DNA of 9,494 bases, taken from Treponema sp. Its GTDB lineage: Bacteria; Spirochaetota; Spirochaetia; Treponematales; Breznakiellaceae. The stretch covers positions 28,206-37,699 of the forward strand of contig WQRT01000002.1 in the NCBI GenBank assembly GCA_009786625.1, given 5' to 3'. A program made the position numbers and the translations under genes. Below, piece after piece: positions 1-4,625 of this stretch. Below the pieces are notes generated by a model. It worked only from the letters and a program-made list of their open reading frames with translations, was not told the DNA's origin and searched no databases. How positions within the stretch are numbered: position 1 is the first letter of the stretch; the number at the start of each line of letters is the position of its first letter.

Positions 1-622
1 CAACAATTTTAGTCTCTAATGTTATAAGTAAAATCATTTCCGTAGGCGGGACAATTTGCACAAACTGGGGACTTGTTTCTATCGTCTTTAGCTTTGGCTG
101 TAAATCCAGCACCGTCCGCCACGATTCACGCAGGTCGGCAATCAATTTTTGAATAACGCCTTCCATCAAAGACGTTTCGATATCAGTTAATTCATGCTGA
201 GTTCTCGGAATATCTCCGTAACCTCCCAATATTCCGTCCAACATCGCCAATGTGATAGCGGGATCAATCTCCATCACCGCGTTCCCGCGCAGAGGCGCCA
301 TATTGATAACCGAAAGAGTTGTCGGAACCGGAGTGCATCTTAAAAATTCTTCGTAAGTCAGCTGATCAACAGAGGCGACATGAACATGGCTCATTGCCCT
401 GCATTTTGCCGAAATGGAATTCGTAGCCAATCTCGCGAAATTTTCGTGTATTATAGAAATGTTTCTAATTTGTTCTCTTGAAAATTTATCAGGGCGTTTA
501 AAATCATATATTTTAATTTTCCGGCCGCTGCGCGCCGGTCTAAAATCTTCAGGTTGAGTATCGCTTGCATTTATCGCTGTAAGCAATTTATCAATTTCAT
601 CGCTTGTTAAAACTTCTGTCAT
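1..622 (-). CDS. fliM: Flagellar motor switch protein FliM, 3' end cut by window
   Basis: The first 207 codons of FliM are present; the C-terminal third lies outside the window. FliM forms the middle layer of the cytoplasmic switch (C) ring, binding phospho-CheY through its N-terminus and FliG through its middle domain. The N-terminal peptide LTSDEIDKLL (residues 5-14) matches the CheY-binding motif. The spirochaete-like segment KIKIYDFKRPDKFS follows at about residue 36. The FliG-contact loop reads GGYGD, where the usual form is GGTG or GGPG. The segment DIETSLMEGVIQKL and the block ending ITLETKI are also typical FliM. The ATG is preceded by AGAGGA (629-634) at 6 nt, which fixes the start. 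It lies 69 bp downstream of a fliG-like gene on the same strand, so the two are probably one operon. The family call is secure. Whether this is the main FliM or a second copy cannot be judged from the window. Confidence 0.96.
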   Translation of the reverse strand, partial: MTEVLTSDEIDKLLTAINASDTQPEDFRPARSGRKIKIYDFKRPDKFSREQIRNISIIHENFARLATNSISAKCRAMSHVHVASVDQLTYEEFLRCTPVPTTLSVINMAPLRGNAVMEIDPAITLAMLDGILGGYGDIPRTQHELTDIETSLMEGVIQKLIADLRESWRTVLDLQPKLKTIETSPQFVQIVPPTEMILLITLETKIV

Positions 623-632
623 ATCAAATCCT

Positions 633-695
633 CTATTTATCCGAATATGCAATTCTTGCAATCATAGAAATTAAAATGTAATTCATTTTTTTCAT
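633..695 (-). CDS. Possible 20-residue coupled ORF between fliG and fliM
   Basis: A short reading frame, MKKMNYILISMIARIAYSDK, starts in the ATGA overlap with the fliG stop codon. Its TAG stop touches the AGAGGA ribosome site of fliM, so it fills the gap almost exactly. It has no homology I recognise and no ribosome site of its own beyond coupling to fliG. It could be a translated linker that carries ribosomes from fliG to fliM, a remnant, or chance in AT-rich DNA. The overlap geometry is seen directly; expression is speculation. Confidence 0.2.
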   Translation of the reverse strand: MKKMNYILISMIARIAYSDK

Positions 696-1660
696 ACCGC
701 TAAATCACCTTCGCTTACAGGAACAATTTCACCCTTTTCTTCCAGATTGCGTATAATGGAAACTATTTGCGACTGCGCATTTTCAACATCGCGTAACAGA
801 ACCGGCCCTATACTTTCCAAATCTTCCTTTAAGGTTTCCGCAGCATGTTTTGTAAGATTTTTAAAAATTTTATTTTGAACATTCATGTCTGCGCCTTTAA
901 GAGCCTTCGCCAGCACATCCTTATTATCAATTTCACGCAGAACCTTTTGAATGGCGCGGTCGTCAAGCATTACGATATCATCAAACGTAAACATTCTGTT
1001 TTTAATTTCTTCCGCCAGTTCGGGATCTTCCTCTTCAAGCATCTTGATTATCTGTATTTCTGATGCGCGATCAACAAGGTTGATAATTTCCACTATCGAA
1101 TCGATGCCGCCGGGGGTAATCGTGACTCCCTGCGCCGCCGTCAACAGTTTTTTTTCTAATATTTTTTTTATTACCATGATTGTATCAGGCTCAATCACGT
1201 TTAACATGGCGACACGTTTAGCGACCTCGCCTTGAACTTCCTGTGGAAAATTCTGCAGCAAAACCGCGGCTTTATCCGGTTCCAGATAAGACAGAACAAC
1301 CGCTATTGTCTGCGGCAATTCCGGCAGCAATAAACGGAGAAGCTGAGCGGGATCGCATCTTTTGACAAAATCAAAAGGCTCTTTACATGACAGATTTTTT
1401 TTATTTTGAATTTCAGCTAATTTTTCGGTAAAGGCCGCGTTAAGCTCTTCATCAATATCATTAAAATTTAATTTCTTTTTTAATACCCTTAACAACAGGA
1501 TATCAGCGCGGGAGCCGCATCGGTTTATCGTGTCAGAAATGATAAAATTAAAAGCGTCATTGTCGTTGTCGCAATAATCATTAATAACGGCGAGTCCTTC
1601 CTCGCTGTAGTAATCGGAAAAATCCTTTGTAATTTTGGCTCTAAGGTTGCCTATATTCAT
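692..1660 (-). CDS. fliG: Divergent flagellar motor switch protein FliG (322 aa)
   Basis: FliG sits on top of the switch ring, joining the MS ring (FliF) to FliM and receiving torque from the MotA stator. The middle and C-terminal domains are clear: PFDFVKRCDPAQLL (about 95-108), a changed EHPQ motif reading ELPQ (114-117), FTFDDIVMLDDRAIQKVLRE (224-243), ALKG with Lys255, and EKGEIV near the end. The first 90 residues do not show the usual FliG N-domain pattern, so the FliF-binding part is very divergent or replaced. Against E. coli numbering, K264 and D289 are kept, D288 is Glu, R281 is His272 and R297 is Leu288. The ATG at 1660 follows GAGG at 6 nt; a TTG at 1672 is unlikely because it overlaps that site and sits at the expected transcription start. 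The gene heads the operon with fliM. Spirochaetes commonly carry two FliGs; this may be the divergent one (inference). Confidence 0.9.
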   Translation of the reverse strand: MNIGNLRAKITKDFSDYYSEEGLAVINDYCDNDNDAFNFIISDTINRCGSRADILLLRVLKKKLNFNDIDEELNAAFTEKLAEIQNKKNLSCKEPFDFVKRCDPAQLLRLLLPELPQTIAVVLSYLEPDKAAVLLQNFPQEVQGEVAKRVAMLNVIEPDTIMVIKKILEKKLLTAAQGVTITPGGIDSIVEIINLVDRASEIQIIKMLEEEDPELAEEIKNRMFTFDDIVMLDDRAIQKVLREIDNKDVLAKALKGADMNVQNKIFKNLTKHAAETLKEDLESIGPVLLRDVENAQSQIVSIIRNLEEKGEIVPVSEGDLAV

Positions 1661-1677
1661 TTTCAGCCTCAATGTTA

Positions 1678-1706
1678 ATTATAACACATTTTACGTTATT
1701 TTTCAA
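1678..1706 (-). promoter_or_regulatory. Sigma70-type promoter of the fliG-fliM operon
   Basis: On the minus strand TTGAAA (1706-1701) and TATAAT (1683-1678) are separated by exactly 17 bp. Transcription would begin near 1671, giving a leader of roughly ten bases that already contains the GAGG ribosome site. This is a housekeeping-type promoter rather than a flagellar sigma28 site, which I do not see here. Confidence 0.7.
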
Positions 1707-1749
1707 AAAAATCAATATTTTAAGGATGGATGATTAGGGACATAGATTA

Positions 1750-1780
1750 CCGCGGATTTAACGGATTCTCACGGATTAAA
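1750..1780 (+). repeat. Threefold CGGATT repeat, related to the 2431 and 2534 repeats
   Basis: The sequence CCGCGGATTTAA followed by CGGATT units places CGGATT at 1753, 1762 and 1772, steps of 9 and 10 bp. The same CCGCG head and 9/10 spacing recur with CGAAC units downstream of the orphan gene (2434, 2443, 2453 and again from 2537). It is therefore probably a diverged member of the same intergenic repeat family, lying just before the orphan gene's promoter. Confidence 0.55.
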
Positions 1781-1791
1781 AAATATATGTT

Positions 1792-1820
1792 TTGACATTT
1801 AAAGATTAAATTGATATAAT
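1792..1820 (+). promoter_or_regulatory. Perfect-consensus sigma70 promoter of the orphan gene
   Basis: TTGACA (1792-1797), a 17-bp spacer and TATAAT (1815-1820) match the bacterial consensus at all twelve positions. Transcription should start near 1827, about nine bases before the ATG at 1836, so the message has almost no leader. Confidence 0.8.
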
Positions 1821-1835
1821 GCAAAGACAAAGTAA

Positions 1836-2330
1836 ATGGACTTAAATGATGGTTTTAGCAAATTACTCAGCGAAACGAGTGATGATTTAGTAAAAGGTGT
1901 AGTTATGTGTGATGCTTATTGGGTATCTCCCAATGGCGAGATGTTGTCAGTTAAATCTACTCACATAGATGTAATAATCAAAAACCCTGAAGTATTCGGA
2001 TTTAATTTAAATTATATCAAAGAAATTTATGATAAATACAGAGAAACATTTGGACTTGAGGGCAAAGCAAGAGATGAGATTGTCGAAGGTCTGATAAATA
2101 AAAGGTGGATGAGGATTAGATATGATAGAAGCCAGGATTACTACATAATCGGACTAAAATATTTTGACGAAAGGCAGATTGATTTTTTAAGAGAATGGGG
2201 TATCGGTCTTTTAGCTACGGACGCAGCAGCCGCAATAAAAAAAGTTTATATAAATGATATGAAAAATGTATTAGAAACTTGTAATGTTCAACAATTAGTC
2301 AATAATTATCTTTATTCAAAACTTAACTAA
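1836..2330 (+). CDS. Orphan hypothetical protein, 164 aa, AT-rich
   Basis: I do not recognise this family. The protein is soluble-looking, with no signal peptide or membrane segment. Visible features are a WVSPNGE stretch near residue 31, a THIDVIIKNPEVFGF stretch near 42, EGKARDEIVEGLI near 76, an aromatic/basic patch RWMRIRYDRSQDYYIIG near 90, and an Ala-rich segment (DAAAAIKK) near 129. The layout resembles small uncharacterised proteins from phages and gut bacteria, but that is an impression only. The ATG at 1836 lacks a clear ribosome site and lies about nine bases after the expected transcription start. An internal ATG at 1905 (residue 24) has AAAAGG seven bases upstream and is the main alternative start. 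The gene is visibly richer in A/T than its neighbours, has a consensus promoter and is flanked by repeats, which fits recent acquisition. That it is a real gene is likely; its function is unknown. Confidence 0.7.
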   Translation: MDLNDGFSKLLSETSDDLVKGVVMCDAYWVSPNGEMLSVKSTHIDVIIKNPEVFGFNLNYIKEIYDKYRETFGLEGKARDEIVEGLINKRWMRIRYDRSQDYYIIGLKYFDERQIDFLREWGIGLLATDAAAAIKKVYINDMKNVLETCNVQQLVNNYLYSKLN

Positions 2331-2332
2331 AT

Positions 2333-2371
2333 GGTAACCGCTGCCTTTATTCAAATTCGGTAGCAGCTACC
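2333..2371 (+). terminator. Possible hairpin terminator after the orphan gene
   Basis: GGTAACCGCTGCC (2333-2345) can pair imperfectly with GGTAGCAGCTACC (2359-2371): ten of thirteen positions are Watson-Crick and one more is a wobble, around a 13-nt loop. The following AGTTTTC is a short T run. It begins two bases after the stop codon. The second arm is also the hairpin core of the tandem repeat, so termination may be only one of its roles. Confidence 0.3.
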
Positions 2372-2580
2372 AGTTTTCAATAATTCCACACAGAGGCACT
2401 GAGTTCACAGAGACACGGAGAATCTTTTAGCCGCGAACTACACGAACAAAGACGAACAGATTCGGTAGCAGCTACCATTTCTAAAATTCCACACAGAGGC
2501 ACTGAGTTCACAGAGACACGGAGAATTTATTAGCCGCGAACCACACGAACAAAGACGAACAAATTTGGCAGCAGTTGCCA
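2355..2580 (+). repeat. 104-bp tandem repeat, 2.2 copies, with hairpin cores
   Basis: Copy one is 2355-2459, copy two 2460-2562, and a third partial copy of 18 bases ends at 2580. Each unit has three modules: a hyphenated dyad GGTAGC-A-GCTACC (2359-2371, 2464-2476; GGCAGC-A-GTTGCC at 2567-2579), a CACNGAG module (in copy one at 2389, 2397, 2406 and 2414, steps 8/9/8), and a CCGCGAAC module with CGAAC every 9-10 bases. The two full copies are nearly identical. No coding sequence is seen here; this accounts for the 285-bp gap between the orphan and caspase genes. Confidence 0.9.
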
Positions 2581-2585
2581 TGTTA

Positions 2586-2606
2586 CCTAACCCCTATCCC
2601 CTAACC
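2586..2606 (-). other. G-rich tract able to form a two-tier G-quadruplex
   Basis: The minus strand reads GG-TTA-GGGG-ATA-GGGG-TTA-GG, four G runs with three equal 3-nt loops, starting 9 bases after the caspase-FGE stop codon. In RNA it would lie in the 3' untranslated region. The run lengths only guarantee two tetrads, so stability is uncertain. Confidence 0.45.
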
Positions 2607-2615
2607 TGAGCCAAA

Positions 2616-4256
2616 CTAATTGCGGACGACACGGAAACCGCTGTCGATGCCCCGGTCAGTAGGACTAGTACTGAGATTCCGGGACGCAGAACGGATGTAG
2701 GCGGCTGAAAGGTTCCAGCTGCCGCCGCGTAGCACGCGGCCCCACCCCGAGGACGCACCCGTTGGATCATTCTGCGCTCCTGCAGGGTAATCTCCGTACC
2801 AGTCCCAGCACCACTCCCATACATTTCCGTGCATGTCGTGTAAGCCGTATCTGTTTGCAGCGTAATTTCCTACGGGGGTTGTACTATACGATGTTCTATC
2901 ATAATTCGCTTGATTCGTCGTTATGCTTGCTCCTGTGTTATACGCTGTCGTTGTTCCGGCGCGACACGCGTATTCCCATTCCGCTTCCGTCGGCAGTCTG
3001 TACCCGTTCGCGCTCCTGTTCCATGTTACATTTGTTCCGCTTATATTATACGCGGGTGTCAATCCCTCCTGCGCGCTTAACCAGTTACAATATTGCACCG
3101 CTTCATTCCATGTTACAAGCACTACAGGGTGGTTATCAGCTTGCGTAAAATACGGATTCCTCCAGTTCGCGTCCGCTCTCGTTTCCCATTGGCTCCCTGT
3201 CCAAACATGACCGCCTCCGCTTCTTTCCGCTTCTGTCTGGTATCTGCTTGCGTTTACAAATCTGCGGAACTCTCCTACCGTTACGGGATTTACACCCATG
3301 CTGAATGAACTTACTGTAACTTGCCTCTGTGTTTCAGTACTAATATACCCTGGCTCATTCGCAGGACTTCCCATCGTAAATGTTCCGCCTTGTATGCGTA
3401 CGAAACCCGCGGGGACTGTGGTGTTTGCTGCCGGTGTAGGTTGAACAGTAGCCGCTGGCGGCTGAGGCGTTACAGGCGGTTGAACAACTGGCGCTGGCTG
3501 TGTTCCAAAGTAGGCTGTTCTGAAGTATTGGCTGTAAATGGCGGGAACCTGCTGGCGGTTGCTGGATCTGGAAACGGCGTCGCCTGTCTGGTTAAATACT
3601 TCCTGAATGCTTAAGCCCGGGGTTCTCAAGTTTGTTAAAAAGTGGCTTGTAAAAAGACCGTTTCTGCCTGTGCCGTCGGAGGCGACGGAGCCTGCGCTTG
3701 TGGCGTATACGATAATGCTGTGGGCGGGCTGGGCGGCGACTACGGCAAGACCGCGGCTGCCGGAGCGCGATCCCCAGCTAAATGGGTTGTCGCGGCACGC
3801 GTCAAGGACAACGATGTTTAATTCGTTTCCGGCGCTGTTGATTTCATCAAGAACTTCCTGAACGGCTAAAGACCGGGTTCGTAAAAAATTTTCACCCGGG
3901 ATGTTCGCGTCGGCGGGGATTAGGTAATTGACTCCGCCCATCTGTACTCCGTGACCGGCGTAAAAGAAAAGACCGTAGGCATTCTCCGATACGGAGAGTC
4001 TGTTTTTAAACTGCATCACCGCGGTCATCATTTGATCCAGGTTTGCGTTAGTTAAAACAGTTACGTTAAAACCAAGATTGCGAAGCGCGGCGGCTACATC
4101 GTTTGCGTCGTTTACAGGATTGGCAAGGCGGCTTAAATTAGTGTACGCCCCGTTCCCGATTACAAGGGCGAATTTAGGCGGAGCGGAAACATTCTGCTGC
4201 GCGAAAACCAAAGACCCAATCAAAAAAATAAAAAGAAAAACCGGCGCTCTTTTCAT
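2616..4256 (-). CDS. Secreted caspase-like (C14) peptidase fused to FGE-sulfatase-type domain, 546 aa
   Basis: Residues 1-19 are a signal peptide (hydrophobic LFIFLIGSLVFA, likely cut before QQ). Residues 28-250 are a caspase/metacaspase fold with the catalytic His102 in YAGHGVQ and Cys154 in LDACRDNPF. A Pro/Gln/Thr linker spans about 252-282. Residues 283-546 are an FGE-sulfatase (SUMF1-type, C-type-lectin-like) domain with GGTFTMGS, RLPTEAEWEYACRAG, HGNVWEWC and terminal GFRVVRN. True formylglycine-generating enzymes carry two cysteines right after the GGS motif; here that region reads GGSWNLSAAYIRSASRN, so sulfatase activation is unlikely and ligand binding is more plausible (inference). 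The ATG at 4256 follows GGAGG (4261-4265) at 4 nt; an upstream TTG at 4301 lies inside the -35 box. The protein should act outside the inner membrane. It is a single-gene unit, divergent from GH39 across a 369-bp gap. Domain calls are strong; the substrate is unknown. Confidence 0.93.
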   Translation of the reverse strand: MKRAPVFLFIFLIGSLVFAQQNVSAPPKFALVIGNGAYTNLSRLANPVNDANDVAAALRNLGFNVTVLTNANLDQMMTAVMQFKNRLSVSENAYGLFFYAGHGVQMGGVNYLIPADANIPGENFLRTRSLAVQEVLDEINSAGNELNIVVLDACRDNPFSWGSRSGSRGLAVVAAQPAHSIIVYATSAGSVASDGTGRNGLFTSHFLTNLRTPGLSIQEVFNQTGDAVSRSSNRQQVPAIYSQYFRTAYFGTQPAPVVQPPVTPQPPAATVQPTPAANTTVPAGFVRIQGGTFTMGSPANEPGYISTETQRQVTVSSFSMGVNPVTVGEFRRFVNASRYQTEAERSGGGHVWTGSQWETRADANWRNPYFTQADNHPVVLVTWNEAVQYCNWLSAQEGLTPAYNISGTNVTWNRSANGYRLPTEAEWEYACRAGTTTAYNTGASITTNQANYDRTSYSTTPVGNYAANRYGLHDMHGNVWEWCWDWYGDYPAGAQNDPTGASSGWGRVLRGGSWNLSAAYIRSASRNLSTSPTDRGIDSGFRVVRN

Positions 4257-4272
4257 AAATCCTCCATGTATC

Positions 4273-4301
4273 AATATATAATAAAACATTTTATTTATCA
4301 A
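4273..4301 (-). promoter_or_regulatory. Promoter of caspase-FGE gene with a palindromic spacer
   Basis: Minus-strand TTGATA (4301-4296) and TATATT (4278-4273) are 17 bp apart; transcription would begin near 4266, immediately before the GGAGG ribosome site. The spacer is almost entirely AATAAAA-CA-TTTTATT (4280-4295), a perfect 7-bp inverted repeat that could be an operator or just AT-rich symmetry. Confidence 0.6.
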
Positions 4302-4362
4302 GATTTTATTTTATCATACAGATTTATATAGTTTTAATGGCTTAATTAAATCTCATTAACCG

Positions 4363-4563
4363 CAGCCGGCAGGCGGGTAGTCCGGGAAACCATTTTTGCC
4401 GTTCCTCGCGCAAGAGACCTGACACCTAAGAGAAAGTATAAATTATTAAGCGGCTATTCCGGTTTTTACTTAATGTATCTTTAAATATCATTTACCGCTT
4501 TGGTGTTGGGTCTCTGGAGCGAATTCTCAGCAAAGGTTTTCCGGACTACCCGCCTGCCGGCTG
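4363..4563. repeat. 201-bp near-complete palindrome (MITE-like or hairpin RNA)
   Basis: Terminal arms 4363-4385 and 4541-4563 are perfect 23-bp inverted repeats. Pairing continues inward: 4386-4391 with 4535-4540 (one G-U), 4395-4399 with 4530-4534 after a 3-nt bulge, 4413-4430 with 4498-4515 (15 Watson-Crick, two G-U, one mismatch), and a small apical stem 4445-4450 with 4469-4474. Nearly the whole element can thus fold as one rod. It contains no ORF. I see no clear target-site duplication at its edges. It could be a non-autonomous transposable element, a structured RNA, or a strong bidirectional barrier between the divergent genes. It makes up most of the 4257-4625 gap. Confidence 0.85.
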
Positions 4564-4564
4564 T

Positions 4565-4594
4565 TGTGAATAGAGTTTTTATAATCTATTCACA
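4565..4594. promoter_or_regulatory. 30-bp perfect dyad upstream of the GH39 gene
   Basis: TGTGAATAGA (4565-4574) and TCTATTCACA (4585-4594) are perfect 10-bp inverted repeats around a 10-bp AT-rich spacer. The size suits a dimeric repressor, and the right half-site overlaps a possible -35 box for GH39. It also starts one base after the 201-bp palindrome ends and is followed by TTTC, so a hairpin terminator for a transcript of that element is the alternative. Confidence 0.55.
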
Positions 4595-4615
4595 TTTCAA
4601 ATAAAAATATATAAT
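4589..4615 (+). promoter_or_regulatory. Tentative promoter of the GH39 gene
   Basis: TTCACA (4589-4594) and TATAAT (4610-4615) are 15 bp apart, shorter than ideal. Transcription would start near 4622, only a few bases before the ATG at 4626. Another TATAAT at 4580-4585 lies inside the dyad but has no good -35 partner. Confidence 0.35.
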
Positions 4616-4625
4616 CAACATCAAT

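Noticed and set aside
1661..1672. TTG start at 1672 for FliG
   Set aside because: The TTG overlaps the ribosome site of the ATG at 1660 and coincides with the predicted transcription start.
2355..2580. CRISPR array
   Set aside because: The units are about 104 bp and repeated throughout with no unique spacers, and there are no cas genes.
2616..4256. Calling the FGE half a working sulfatase-activating enzyme
   Set aside because: The two catalytic cysteines expected after the GGS motif are missing, and no sulfatase gene is nearby.
2594..4281. Several plus-strand and offset open frames across the caspase-FGE gene
   Set aside because: They lie opposite or out of frame with a gene having clear domains throughout, have Cys/Arg/Ser-rich low-quality translations, and lack ribosome sites.
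4257..4301. TTG start at 4301 for the caspase-FGE protein
   Set aside because: It lies in the -35 box, and the shorter start gives a clean signal peptide with GGAGG upstream.
4363..4563. tRNA, riboswitch or rRNA fragment in the gap before GH39
   Set aside because: The sequence is explained by a single long palindrome; no cloverleaf or known aptamer motif was seen.
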